Shown here: piece after piece, positions 9,694-21,448 of the stretch
Layout: every line of letters starts with the position of its first letter
How positions within the stretch are numbered: the stretch's first letter is position 1
Assembly: GCA_015680685.1 (NCBI GenBank)
Contig: MNCI01012692.1
Span: 52,634-116,633 of the forward strand
Direction: 5' to 3'
Origin: Gnetum montanum
Taxonomy: Eukaryota > Streptophyta > Gnetopsida > Gnetales > Gnetaceae
DNA length: 64,000 bases
Made by a program: the position numbers and the translations under genes
The notes under the pieces: generated by a model
Database searches by the model: none
The model's input: only the letters and a program-made list of their open reading frames with translations
What the model was told of the DNA's origin: nothing

Positions 9694-9999
9694 CTTAGTC
9701 ACCTTTTGTGGTTCCATAGTTTATTTCATAAGAGCCTTTGTTGTAGCTTTAATTGATTGCTTTATTTTCTTTGTTGTGTAGGATCCAAACAAAAATGTAG
9801 AACCCACTGAGGCAAGGGATGGTGGTGCGAGCAAAGACCCATAGCGTAGCGATGGGAAATTTTATTCTTCTCTTTGAATTTACAAAAAAATTTGTAAACA
9901 TTATTGATTGATATTGAATGAAGAATGGAATGTGAGGAAATTTATTTCATTTTGGCTAATGCATTGTATTATTTTTATTTTTTTCCTTTTAAGCTCCTT
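9694..9999 (+). other. 3' end of accessory gene with possible last exon
   Basis: A pyrimidine-rich run ending TTGTTGTGTAG at 9,781 is followed by a 20-codon open stretch (DPNKNVEPTEARDGGASKDP) with stop at 9,842-9,844, so a last small exon is plausible. AT-rich sequence with AATGAA words near 9,915-9,925 could serve as a poly(A) signal. The donor for this last intron is not clear. Confidence 0.35.
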
Positions 10000-10275
10000 A
10001 GGAGCTTCTCGTTTTAGTTTTAGGCCATTTCGGGCCATTACGGTAATTTAAGGCCATTTCGAGTTGTTACTAGTTTTAGGCCATTTTAGGTCATTTCTTA
10101 ATTATGAGTTTATTTTTTTTATTTGTTTTTTGTCAATGTCTCGGAGTAATGAAATTTCCAGTTTTAGGCCTTAGCAGGCCGTAGTAGTAGTTTAAGGCCA
10201 TTTTGAGCTGTCGTGGGATGGTAATAATAAAAGAAATCTTTGCTAGTTTTAGGCCTTAACAGGCTGTAGTATTAT
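10000..10275. repeat. Hairpin minisatellite after protease of Tat element B
   Basis: About six or seven units of the type TAGTTTTAGGCCATTTCGGGCCAT. Stems pair GGCC with GGCC, while one unit has GGCC/GGTC. A palindromic AAGCTCCTTAGGAGCTT at 9,991-10,007 opens the array. The array separates gag-pro from the antisense accessory gene. Confidence 0.75.
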
Positions 10276-10444
10276 GCAAACAATGAACGTAATGTGGACA
10301 ATGTAAACAATGACAAAGATGCTAGCATAAGCAATGAATGCAAAGTAAACAATGTGAGCAGTGGATGTATCGTTGATGCAAGCAGTAATTATGGTGGAAG
10401 CAGTGAAGTAGTTGTGCTAAAGCAAGTAACGATTATTCTCATAG

Positions 10445-11290
10445 CTACTTCCTAATCCATCGTGGGCTCGGTGATGCGTACAACCAAGGGGCCTTGTTAT
10501 AGTACTCCTTTATGTCATCATCTAATATTTGAAAGGGTAGCTCAGCCCATGTTGCTTCCTCATTCAAACCATTTTCAAATTTTTTAGGAATTTCAATTTG
10601 AACAAGGGTTCGATCTTTAGAGATTTCAATCTCTGATACTTTCTCCATTCCTACATTGTTTATGGTTTGGGGAACCACTTCATCACCATGAATTATCACT
10701 TCCCCTCTTGCATAGGGCAAGTGAATCTCCTGGTGTATTGAAGAGGAAAAAGCCCTCAATTGGGCCAACCATGATCTCCCTAGGATCAAGTTGAACCCAG
10801 GCATTTCCTCTATCACTATGAATACTACGGTTGTGGGAAAATAGTCCCCTACCACAAAGTTGATGCACACAGTTCCTTTTACCTGCACATGTGTCCTGTT
10901 AAATGATTTTAAGCAAGATTTCATCATGGGCTTGATCTGATCAACCAAGCCCAATTTGTCCACTATGGGAAAAGGGATGACATTAGTAGCAACCCCATCA
11001 TCAACATGTACCCTTCAGATCCTGTGCTGTCCAACCTGAATCATGATGAACATAGGTTCCATTGTCACCTGACCCTTTTCAGGGTCATCCTTAATGGACT
11101 CATTATGGAATGTCAACTGAAATGGCCATGGTTCTTCAATTGTAGAAGGAAGCATGACTGCATGGATTGCTTTCTCCTCTACTAGCATGTTTTCATCAAC
11201 TAGTAGGGACGTTAACATGTTAACCATGGCTTCCTGATACATGGTAGAAGTCATTACCAAGGCATATAAGCTCAAGGTTATGTTTCTCTA
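10445..11290 (-). pseudogene. Tat element B protease region
   Basis: Aspartic protease that would cleave the Gag-Pro polyprotein. The core reads RVHVDDGVATNVIPF around 10,985-11,025, with the catalytic Asp in a DDG context instead of D(T/S)G. The C-terminal half has PGFNLILGRSWLAQLRAFSSSIHQEIHLPY (10,720-10,815), the usual Tat retropepsin end. Frames at 10,445-10,963 and 11,015-11,275 are separated by a stop. The same motifs occur at 16,709-17,536 (C) and 61,974-62,978 (E), with about the same C-terminal length. Confidence 0.8.
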
Positions 11291-14229
11291 TTTCAAAGCT
11301 TGTTTAACTTGGGTGAGTGCGTTGAACAGATCTTGTGCACCATCTTGCCTATTACCCTTTTCCTCCTCCATTCATCCTAGGAGAAAAATCTCCCAAGGAG
11401 GGGGAGCTTTAGGTTGAGGGTTTTGTTTTCTTGGATGGGGCAGTGGTGATTTCTTCTATGCATCATTATCAGTTGTCAATGATGAGGGGACTACAGGTGT
11501 TGAGGACAAGGGGGTAGTCTTGGGAGGACCTGAAACAGTGTGTTCCTTGGCCATCTTGTCTACTGAATACTCTTCCCATTTTTTTCAATGGGGGGGCTAC
11601 GGGCCTATTTTAGATGGTTGGCTTTGTGTGGTGGAGGTAGTTGAATGTTTTGGCACCCTAATGACAAATAATGCTTGTGGTGTTAGCTCAGGCAGCAGTG
11701 TGGGTTTGAGCATGAAAGGTGCAGGGGCGGATGTCTAAGGAGGAACTTTAAGGATTAATGGTTGTTGTGGCGTCTTTTTTGCTATTGTTGGTGTCACCAC
11801 ACAACGTTGAGGCACATGCACCATGAATAGTTGTTGTGGTGGTTTTGGGTTACTGTCAATGCCAATCATGTTGATGATATAACCCATGTTGTTGGCATTA
11901 AGGGGGTCCTTGTAAACATGCATGCATTGGTTTTCAGGGGAGATAGGACTACATTCATCTAGGACAAGTTTTCCCTAATCAATAATTTGTTGAATGTCAT
12001 CCTTCAACACCAGGTGATAGTTTATGTCATGATCACACAATTGATGGTAATCGTAGAACCATTCCAGCCTGAAATTCTTAGGAACATGTGGCTCATTGGG
12101 TGTAGCCAAGGAGGGATCCCTAAGAAGTTTGCAATACCGTTTATGGTGCTTAATCACCTTCTCCAACAACCACTTGTGCTGGATATAACCAAACCCTAAT
12201 AGTTGCTTCAGGAGTTTTGAAGGCTTGATAGGTAAAGGAGTGTACGTGGAGTGATCCTTGTGCTCAAATTGGGTTTAGGCTAGGTTGGTGAGTCTTGTGC
12301 TAATGTTGAAGGTTGACTAGTTTTTCTTGAGCGAAATGTTGTTGCTACAACTGCCTTCTTGTTGTTACTATTATTGGGTTTGGCCTCATTTTCCACAGCG
12401 GCCACCATGGCTATCGCAGCCTTGCCCTTCTCTTTGTGCTTTTTGGTATATGTGTTTTTGTATGCAACATAGGCTAGGTCTTTACAAGCTTTGGCTGTAT
12501 CTTGGATGTTCTTCATATGAGCAAAAGCTTGACTTAGGGAGCGTGGGGCTAAGTAGTACAATTTTGACTTAATAAAGTTGTTTACTACCTCGTTGAAGAT
12601 AGCCAACAAATGGACTTCTACAATAGGCTCGTCAATATTATTCAAGGTGGTGCTCCACCGCTATATGAACCTTTGCATAGATTCTAGGAGGTCTTGCTTG
12701 ATGCTCATCAATTGATCCAGCATGACCTCTAGCTTCAAGTTATATTTGAAATGGGTCATAAATTGAGTTAGCAACTCCTCCAGAGTTGAGATGAAGGTGC
12801 ATGGGAGTGCGTGGTATCAATCTAGGGCTTTTCCCATCAGACACTTGGAAAAGACACAAATGATAGTGTGCAGCCACTGTTGCAATAACAAAGATTCAGA
12901 TCTAAATGTAACTACATGTGCATTGGGATTGCCCTTCCTATTGTATTTTGTAAATTAGGGAAGTGGCATCCTAGGGGTTAATGTGAGCATGGGGATGGCT
13001 GGGCTGATGGGGTCATCATGGTAAAAATCCATGACATGCACCGTGTTGGAACCAGTGGCTTTGAGACATTTAATCTCTTTAGTGACAGTCTGGATAAGTT
13101 GGAATGCTTGGTGCAGACGCGATGATGTTGCAAACAATTACTAGGCTGCATGAATAGTTATCATATGTGTCAATGTGGGTTGCGGTGGAAGGGAAGCAGC
13201 CTGGCCCATGGGGGACGTTGTTGGTTCCGCTCCTATGAGTGGTGCTACTTGGGCTGTCCACCACTCGGTGGGTTGTGTCAATGATGTGGCAGCCATTGGT
13301 GGGGCTATGGTGTTACTCATTTGTGTGATTGATGGCATGGACCATAGCCCTACGCCTAGTTGTAACACTTGTGGGACTTGGTACACTTGGTGGTGGACAT
13401 AATGTGATATCTGGGAGGATTGCACAATAAGGAGAGAAGTAGATGGGATCCACCACATGGTTGGGACTAGGCTTGCCACTGATGGTGGGATAGGTGTAGA
13501 TGATGGAATGGGAGCAAGAGCTCCTTGCAATTGTGACGTAGGCACGGTGTGCATGTATGGCAACATATCTATGACTAGCGCTTGGTACGATGATGGGGCA
13601 AAGTAAGGATAGAGAGTGTTTGGGAATGAAACTAAAGGAGTGGAGTGTTGGTGCACTAAGGGTATGGGATGAATGCCCATGGCTAATGAATGTGTAGGTT
13701 GTGGCAGAGTCATGGTAATCATAAAGGGGGTAGAAGCAAAGAGCGGGTTTGACCTAAAGACGGTGGTGGGAGGGATAGCCACAAGGTAGGTCTGGCCAAG
13801 ACCCTTGGAATGGGAATCCAAGTCTTCCTATATGTCCTGGAATGCCTCATCATAATGGGTTGTTGTATCTCACTCCCTAGACCTACTAACTCATATCAGC
13901 TGGTCCAAGATCCACTAGTACGTGTCCGTCAAGTGGATGGTAACATCAGGGGTAGGGATAAATTCCCTCCTCTTCCAATGAAGGAACTCGAAGTTACATT
14001 TGTCTTTGAGTTCATGGCAATCCAAGGGAAAATTTGCCTAGATCTTTAAGCAAATGAAGTCAAAGTGCTCTCCATCTTGTGCCAAGCACTTAGGTGAGAG
14101 GTGTTAGATCCTAAAAGACTAACATGGCACTAGCATTGGGCTAGGTAGTTGCCCAACACCTATGGTGTTTTGAGCTGAGAAGGAAGTCTCAAGGTTCGAG
14201 GTGAAAATGGAAGTGGTTGTGGGAATCAT
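11291..14229 (-). pseudogene. Tat element B gag, broken
   Basis: Starts MIPTT at 14,229, matched by MIPAT at 20,493 in copy C, which fixes the start. Next comes a Ser/Thr/Pro-rich N-terminal region (13,141-13,821). The capsid-like Retrotrans_gag domain lies at about 12,280-13,137. A zinc-knuckle-like FYDYHQLCDHDINYHLVLK follows near 12,020-12,075, in which the canonical last Cys is replaced, and then a Pro-rich linker to the protease. It lacks a clean reading frame because of scattered stops. Confidence 0.8.
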
Positions 14230-14551
14230 TTTGCATGATTAAGAGGAGATTGTGAACTAGAGACATAGAAATCAATAAGAAATTGAAGGCTTTTAGTCTT
14301 TCCAGGTTCCAGAGTAACCATCGTTACAACTATCTTGCACCACACAATGTATAGACAACTGTAAGGATGTCACATCTACACTAGTAGGTGATAGGGTATA
14401 GACAAAGTGCAGGATTACCCGCAAGACATAGAAAGGGCAATAAGAGGCCCTCCTTTTAGTGCCAAAAACTCTAGTGACTGAAAACATCAACAGCTGGGAA
14501 ACCAAGAGGTTTCTAGGCATACAATTTAACCCTAGATCTGTGTGAGGGCTG
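14230..14551 (-). other. Leader and primer-binding region of element B
   Basis: Untranslated leader between LTR and gag. The sequence abutting the LTR (about 14,528-14,551) matches the corresponding position of copy C only partly, so the primer site is degraded here. No gene is seen. Confidence 0.5.
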
Positions 14552-15077
14552 TGCTAGAGAGAAATGAAAATGGGGTGCCGTAAATAGTCTGGTTGATCAG
14601 ACAAGGACTTAGTTAGTGTAACTTAACCTTTCATAAATTTTTGGTTTTAGAAATAAGGTATGCAAGGGAATTAATAACTAACTAACATAAAATAATGAAG
14701 AATGATATGAAATATGATGATAATGAACAAAGAATGAAACAAATTTGGATGAGGAAATGCACCACCCCAAGATCGAGGATCTGATGTCTTCTTTGTTGAA
14801 AGATGTACTACTAAAGATGCAACACTGGAGAGGCATAGCTTACACAGAGCAGTATGGTCATAGGTTCCTAAACTATAGTCATCAAGCTACTGCTTAGGAT
14901 TCTTCTACTTGCCAATCTTCTCACTGAGGTGCCAAAATGCTAAACCCAAAAGGATATCTAAAGCCAACTAGAAAGCTCAAAGGCAACTAGAATGTTAAAA
15001 ATGCCAACTATGCTCTCTAAAAGCCACCTCTAAATCTAATCATGAAAAAAGCCAATCCTTTAAGCATTGTTCACTAG

Positions 15078-15090
15078 GGTATTTATAGGA
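15078..15090 (-). promoter_or_regulatory. TATA box of LTR B
   Basis: Minus strand TCCTATAAATACC. The same position in LTR C reads ATCTATAAATACC (21,449-21,460), and the surrounding 60 bases are well conserved between the two copies. Confidence 0.7.
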
Positions 15091-15218
15091 CCAAGAGTAG
15101 GAGAAAAATGTGGTCTAGATGCCATGTGTCCTGGGCCCCAAAACTTGCAAACATGGTTGTGCTATGTAGATGTGTAATGGTGGATGTGAACCTTGTTACA
15201 CTATGACCATACTACTGA

Positions 15219-15237
15219 AACCCTAAACCCTAAATCC
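15219..15237. promoter_or_regulatory. Telo-box-like CCCTAAA pair in LTR B
   Basis: AAACCCTAAACCCTAAAT, about 130 bases upstream of the minus-strand TATA box. Short AAACCCTA motifs (telo boxes) occur in plant promoters active in dividing cells; two copies are too few to be interstitial telomere. Element E has two similar words directly upstream of its TATA box. Confidence 0.4.
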
Positions 15238-15517
15238 AAAAAGAATGCCAACAATGAAAATAAAAAGGAGCCTATACTTCAGGACTATTTCTTCCCTACT
15301 CTTGCAAGTAGGGTCAAGCGTAGGGACAATTTTGGGGATTTGCTAGGGATATGCAAAATGAAGCAAACTTGTTGATTTCATCCACCGAAGAGGTGCCAGG
15401 GTGAGAATGATCATTGCCAACAAGTTTTGGACCTAATTAAAAATGTTTTAAATGCCTCCATGCAAGTGTTGCATTACTTATGTTATCTAGTGTGTTGGCA
15501 TAGCATATGTAATTACT

Positions 15518-16127
15518 TGCTACGCTATGTAGTGTAGCATAGCATAGCCACTAGTCTTGAAAGAAATCTTTCCTAGAAGCTGAGAGCATCTGTCCAAGGC
15601 CTGGTCAAGCAAGTGACTACAACTTTGTCTTCCATGCTGGAAAGCCTTTGAACCTACTACATCCTTGGGGCATTCTATTTTTTTGCAGACTTGCTACACT
15701 ATGTAGCATACCACAACATAGTAGCCAATGTGTCATGCAACCTTGTCTAATTTGCAATGTTTTACTAGGAAACGTTTCTTGAGGCCAAAGGGTTAAGTGG
15801 GACAGCTAGTTTTGGAGGCCAAAGCATTGCCAAGTGCAATTCTCCTGCTGGGGCCACTTGGCATAGGGACATTTGTGCATTTTGTCCTTGCTACACTGTG
15901 CTACGCTGCATAGCATACCATAGCGTAGCACCCTATGTTGGCTGAATCTCGACTTGTTTTTCATAGGATGTTTATTATGTCCTAGTGTGTTGGCAAAGCA
16001 AGCTTGCTAGATAGTTGTAACATGGGCAAATGCTTTGGAAGATTGACTTGTTGCCAACTTGCATCTTCGATGCTTGATTGATCTTCTTCAAGGCTTGCTA
16101 CGCTACATAGCATAGCGTAGCATAGCA
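15518..16127. repeat. Regularly spaced hairpins in U3 of LTR B
   Basis: Four hairpin-forming blocks at about 15,518, 15,691, 15,889 and 16,094, spaced 173, 198 and 205 bases. Each is built of TGCTACGCTATGTAGC-type words followed by their complements. Sequence between blocks is also repeated, with TCTTGAAAGAAA- and CTTGCC-like words, so U3 is an array of about 200 bp units. Confidence 0.7.
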
Positions 16128-16420
16128 GATTTGTCCACTAGAAAACTTGTCGAATTGTTTAGCTCATCCTGAACACTTTTAGAAACTCCTAGCATAGTTT
16201 TTGAATAGACTATTAGCCAAGTTAATTGTCCAACTGGGTAGGCTAGAGAGTCCAACAAGCCTATCAGCCCAGGAGATAGAAAACTTGTCAAACTATATAG
16301 TCTATCATTAGTGCCTACACTATTCTAACAACTCATCATGACGCTCCACTTGTGGAAATCCTTGCCCAAATTCCAAGACTCTACTGAAGCATCAGGGTCC
16401 TAAAATTTTATGGTGTTTTA

Positions 16421-16708
16421 GGCCTTATGTAATGTATTAGTAACAAGGGAAATGTAGTGAGTAAGCTCAACGTAAAATGCAACTCAGCAAACAGTTGACT
16501 TAATGTAAACAGCAAATTCATTGTGAAATGTACATGATGCACATAGTGGACTTAATGTGAGAAATGTAAATTATTCAAGCAATGGAGTTAATGTAAAAAA
16601 AATGCAAATACAGTGAATCAAATGTAAATAAGTGAATTATGTAAACAACAAAGTGAATGTAAAATGCAATGTATATCATTGGAAGTATGGAAATTTTTAA
16701 TTATGTAG
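16421..16708 (-). other. Truncated post-protease region of element C
   Basis: Rich in AATGTAAA and GTGAATG words like the region just after the protease of B (10,280-10,440). Directly at the LTR edge it reads GGCCTTATG, resembling the hairpin units of B. No polypurine tract is present, so LTR B is not the 3' LTR of C; B probably inserted here. No gene. Confidence 0.5.
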
Positions 16709-17540
16709 TTATTTGCTAACCCGATGTGGGTTAGGTGAGGTGTAGGGCCAAGTGAATCTGCATTGGTACTCTATGTTATTGTTTGTGGTTTGGAAGGGCA
16801 ACTCGGCCCATTTTCTCTCTCCATTTGGACTGGTTTTAGCCTGTTCAAGAATTTCAGTTTGAACGGGGGCTTGGTTTTTAGAGATTTCAATCTCTAAACC
16901 TTGCTCCACTCCTACGTTGTTTATGACTTGGGGAGCCACTTCCTCACTGTGGATTACCACTTCCCCTCCTACATAGGGTAAGTGGGTCTCTTGATGTATG
17001 GGTGAAGAGATAGCCTTTAATTGGGCTAACCACAACCTCCCCAAGATCAGGTTGAACCCAAGCATCTCTTCTACCATGATGAACACTACACTTGTGGGGA
17101 ACTAGTCCCCTACAACAAATTTAATGTGTATAGTTCCATTTACCACTACGCATGCTCCATTGAATGATTTTAGGCATGAAGTTTCCATGGGCTTGATTTG
17201 ATCAACCAAACCTAGTTTTTCCACTATGGGAAATAGAATGATATTTGTAGTGGCCCCATCATCAACATGTACCCTTCAGATCTTATACTAGCCAACTCGA
17301 ATTGTGATGAACATGGGTGCTATTTTCACTTGACCCTTTTTAGGATCATCCTTAATGGACGTATCATGAAACATCAACTGAGCCGGCCATGGTTCCTTGG
17401 CCATAGAGGGAAGCATGACAGTGTGGATCACTTTCTCCTCTACCGGCATGTTTTCGTCAACCGCAATGAATGTTAACATCCAAACCACAGCCTCGCAGTG
17501 TGCAATGGAAGTCATTACCAAGTCATATAGGCTCAAATTT
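16709..17540 (-). pseudogene. Tat element C protease region
   Basis: Same layout as B. HVDDGATTNIILF near 17,240-17,275 holds the catalytic Asp, again DDG. The C-terminal LGFNLILGRLWLAQLKAISSPIHQETHLPY lies at 16,975-17,070. The product would mature Gag-Pro. Frames at 16,709-17,086 and 17,288-17,536 are separated by stops. The Asp-Asp-Gly form is shared by B, C and E, so it is a family feature rather than decay. Confidence 0.8.
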
Positions 17541-20493
17541 GTATTTTTCTATTGTAGAGCCTATTTAACTTATGTGAGGGTGTTAATAAAATCTTATCTA
17601 CCATCTTGTTGTTTGTTACCTCTTTCCTCCTCCATTCATCATAGGAGACAAATCTCCTGAGGAGGAGCAGTTTTAGGTTGAGGACTATGCTTTCTTAGGA
17701 GGGATGATGATGATTGCATTTATGTGGCGTTGCCAGCCATTGATGGTAAGAGGGCCATGGGCATCGAGGACAAGGGGGTAGACTTGAGGGGATTTAAGGT
17801 AGTGCATTCCTTAGCCATCTTGTCTGCTAAACGCTCTTCCCATTTTTTCAAATGAGGAGGCTACGGTGCCATTTTTGTTACTTGACTTTATGGGGTAGAC
17901 GCACTTGAATGTTTTGGCACCTTAATGATCAATGGTGCCTGTTGAGTTGGCATGGGTGGTGATGCAACTTTGACTACAAAGGATGCGGGGGTGGATGTCT
18001 AAGGAAGAACCTTAAAGATAAATGGTTGTTGTGATATTATCCTTGTTGTTGTCAAGGTTGCTACATTATGGTGAGGCACACGCACCATGAATGGTTGTCG
18101 TGGTGGTTCTGGATTATTGTCGTCAATGCCAATAACATTGATTGTATACCCCACATTGTTGGCATTTAGGGGATCCTTGTAAACATGCATTGATTGATTC
18201 TTGGGGTGGACGGGACTATTTTCATCCGAGACCAATTTTCCTTGATCAATCATTTGTTGAATGTCATCTTTCAATGCCAAATAGTAATCTGTATTGTGAC
18301 CAAACAATTGATGGTAATCACAAAACCATTCTAGCTTGAAATTCTTAGGAACTGGTGGCTCATTGGGCATGGCCAAGAAGAGGTTCCTAAGAAGTTTACA
18401 GTACCGTTGATGAAGTTTAATCACTTCCTTTGACCTCTACTTGTGTTATATAAACCCAACTCCTAATAGTTGCTTCATAAGTTCTACAGGTTTAATAGGC
18501 AAGGGTGTGTACTTGGTGCGATCCTTGAACTAGAAGTTGGGCCTAGGTGGGGTTGACACCTTAAGTGCTAATGTTGAAGGGTGACCAGTGCTACCTAAGC
18601 CAGATGTGGTGTTAGCGGGTGCTATGGCTACGTTTTTGTTGTTGTTGTTGTTGGGTTTGGTCTCGTTGGCCATAGCATCCACCATGGTCATTGCTACCTT
18701 TCCCTTCTCTTTGTCCTTTTTGATGTGTGTGTTTTTATATGTAACATAGGTTGGGTCTTTGCTAGCTTCAGTTGCATCCTGGATGCTCTTGGTTTGAGCA
18801 AAGGTTTGGCTAAGAGAGTGCAGAGCTAGGTAGTAAAGCTTTGACTTAATAAAGTCATTTACTACTCCCTTGAAGATGGCAAACAAGTGGACCTCAGCGA
18901 TAGGCTCGTGTATCTCATTCAAGGTGGCACTCCACTATTGTATGAATCTCTACACAGACTCTAATAGCTCTTGCTTGATGCTCATCAGCTACTCCAGCAT
19001 GACCTCTGATTTCAAGTTATACTTGAAGCAGCTCACAAACTAACTCAGCAACTCCTCCAAGGTTGAGATCAAGGCACGTGGGAGCACATGGTACCATTCT
19101 AGAGCTTTTCCTATCAGAGACATGGCAAAGACACGAATGATGGTGTGTGGCCATTGTTGCAATAGTAGAGATTCAGATCTAAAAGTTACCAAACGTGTGT
19201 TGGGATTGCCCTCCCCATTGTATTTTGTGAATTGGGGAAGTGGCACCCCATGGGGCAACGTAAGAATGGGGATGGTCGGGCTGATGGGGTTGTCATGGTA
19301 AAAATCCATGACCTGTACCATGTCAGAATCGATAGCTTTGAGGCATTTAATTTCCTCAGTGAGGCTATCGATAAGTTGAAAAGCTTGATCCAGACCTAGG
19401 GATGTTGTAGATAGTTGTGGGGTTGCTTGAGGAGCCATCATTGGTGATGTTGTAAACGCAGCAGCCTAGCCCATGGGGGTTCGATTAGGGCCGCTCCTAA
19501 AAATGGTGTTGCCTAGGTGGTCCACCACCCAGTGGGTGGTGCTATTGGAGAAACGGCTACTGGTGGCACTGTGGGGTTGGTAGCTTACCTGGTTGGTAGG
19601 GCAGTGCATAGCCCTGTGTTTGGTTGTACTACATGTTGAAGCTGGTGAACTTGGGGTTGCACGTAGTGTGACATTAGACAAGGTTAGGCAGTAGAAAAAG
19701 AAGTAGTTGGCACCAACCACATGGTTGAGAATCGGTTAGCTATTGGTGGTGTAATGGGTGCAGACGAGGGACTAGGGGTGAAGCTCACATGCAACTATGA
19801 AGTGGGTGGAGTGTGGACATATGGTAGCCTAGCTATGACTAATGTTGGGTATGATTCTGGGGCAAACTAAGAAGGAAGGATGATTGGAAAAGAAGTTGAA
19901 GGGCCCATTTGCTGGTACATTGAATGTACAAGACGGCTTCCCATGGCTAACAAATTTGTGGGTTGTAACAAGGTTGTGGTAACCATGAAAGGGGCAAAAG
20001 AAAAGAGTAGGTTCGACTTAAAGATAGCAGTGGAAGGGATAACTGTAGCATAGCTCTGGCCACCACCTTCAGAGTGGAAGTGTACATCTTCCTATCCATA
20101 CTGGAACACTTTGTCATAATTAGATGCTATGTCCCATTCCTTGGACCTACTAACTCACATAAGTTAGACTAAGATCCATTGGTATTGTTTGATCAATAGG
20201 ATGGTGATGTCAAGGGCAGGGATGAACTCCCTCATGTTCCAGTGGAGGAACTTGATGTTACATTTTTCCTCATGTTTCTAGTGGTCCAAGGGTAAATTCA
20301 CCTAGACTTTTGCACAAATGAAGTCATACTGCTCTACATCTTGCACCAAGAACTCAGCTAACAGGTGCCATAGTCTAAGGGACTGACATTATGTCAGCAT
20401 TGGGCTGGGCAATCAGTCAGGACCTATCATGTTTTGGACCAAGTAGGGAACCTCCAAGTTCAAGGTGGTGGTAGCAATGGTTGCAGGAATCAT
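17541..20493 (-). pseudogene. Tat element C gag, broken
   Basis: Starts MIPAT at 20,493. Capsid-like domain at 18,530-19,441, including LPQFTKYNGEGNPNTRLVTF and VFAMSLIGKALEWYH, which are typical of plant Retrotrans_gag. The zinc-knuckle-like WFCDYHQLFGHNTDYYLALK lies in 17,999-18,424, with Tyr where the last Cys is expected. The N-terminal third (19,466-20,300) is Ser/Pro/Thr-rich and full of stops. Start-to-stop length of gag plus pro equals that of B (about 3.78 kb), so no large deletion separates the two copies. Confidence 0.8.
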
Positions 20494-20901
20494 CTTTTGT
20501 CGTAAGGTGGAAACTATAAAAGAGAGAAATTGAAACCAGGTATGCTGGGGAGTTACACCCACGATGCTAAGCAAGAGTGTTATGCTAGAAGGTTTTCTCT
20601 GTCACATGAGGTGCAAGTAGTATGGGGAAGTAAACAGAGTAAACATAGTATAGTAAACAATTGGAGGTTTTCGTCCTGCCAAGTCCCAAAGTAATTGTCA
20701 TTGTGACTAGTCTGCACCACATAGTGCATAGACAACCACAAGGGTGTCATGTCTATGCTAGTAGGTGACAAGGTATAGACAGTGTGTAGAATTACCCATG
20801 ATACAAGAAAAGGGCACCAAATGCCTCCTTCTAGCACCAAACATTGTATCAACCGAAAACATCAATGGTTGGAACACCGAGAGGTCACTAGGTGTACAGC
20901 C

Positions 20902-20926
20902 TAACCCCGAATCCATGCAAGGACCA
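20902..20926 (-). other. Candidate primer-binding site of element C
   Basis: Directly inside the LTR edge the minus strand begins TGGTCCTTGCATGGATTC. It opens with TGG, complementary to a tRNA CCA end, and its GGATTCG part resembles the complement of a tRNA T arm. I did not match it to a particular tRNA. Confidence 0.45.
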
Positions 20927-21448
20927 TGCTAGATGTAAATGGATGTTGGGTAACCTAAATGGTCTAGTCGATCAGATAGGGACTTAATTAGTGTATAATA
21001 ACCTTTTGTAAATGTTTTTTTTGGAGGCGTTATATGCAAGTTGAAATGGTAAGTGACAAATGTAAAAGGATGAAAAATAATGTAAGATATGATAATAGCA
21101 AACAAAGAATGAAACTGGCTTGAGTGAGAAAATGCATCACCCCAAGATCAGGAAATCTGATCCTTGCTTGACTGAAGGAGATACACAATAGAGGGGCAGT
21201 ATAGATAGGCAAAGCTTACAATGAAGCAGTATGGTCATAGCTCCTTGAACTATTATCAACAGCTTGCTAACAGGGTCCTTCTACTTGCCATTCTACTTGC
21301 CAAGACTAATTTCCAAGAAGACAAAATGCCAGAATTCCAAACATGGTCCAAAGACAACCACGCTAAAGATGCTAGAAGCCAACCACCGAAATGATGAATC
21401 CAAAAGCCAACCATGCAAAAAGCCAACCCCTTGAACATTTTTTCCAAG

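Larger units (their letters stand above)
322..16420 (-). mobile_element. Tat-lineage LTR retrotransposon B, 3' LTR off window
   Basis: Minus-strand element in the order LTR (14,552-16,420), leader, gag-pro (14,229-10,445), hairpin array, antisense accessory gene (4,754-9,844), hairpin array, RT-gRNH-aRNH-INT (4,202-680), hairpin array (665-322). No LTR occurs between 680 and 14,552, so one element over 16 kb long is the simplest reading. The alternative is that the accessory gene is a foreign insertion. All coding parts carry stops. B sits inside element C, whose gag-pro begins again at 16,709. Confidence 0.65.
14552..16420 (-). repeat. 5' LTR of Tat element B (1.87 kb)
   Basis: Bounded on the plus strand by TGCTAGAG at 14,552 and TGGTGTTTTA at 16,420 (the final CA has become TA). 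Copy C has the same ends (TGCTAGAT and TGGTGTTTCA), and the two copies align end to end. Reading on the minus strand, U3 (16,420 to about 15,090) carries four hairpin blocks and two CCCTAAA words. The TATA box lies at 15,078-15,090 and R-U5 follows. Confidence 0.8.

Noticed and set aside
13141-13821. 226-codon Pro/Ser-rich minus-strand frame as a separate secreted or structural protein
   Set aside because: It lies within the N-terminal third of Tat gag and aligns in position with copy C.
15219-15237. CCCTAAA repeats as interstitial telomere
   Set aside because: Only two tandem copies, at a promoter position in an LTR; a telo-box reading fits better.
15518-16127. CRISPR-like array of spaced palindromes
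   Set aside because: Repeats are degenerate, spacers are themselves repeated, and the context is a plant LTR.
14552-20926. Element C as a complete LTR-gag-pro-LTR unit using LTR B as its 3' LTR
   Set aside because: No polypurine tract at 16,421 and the junction sequence looks internal; nesting of B in C explains it better.
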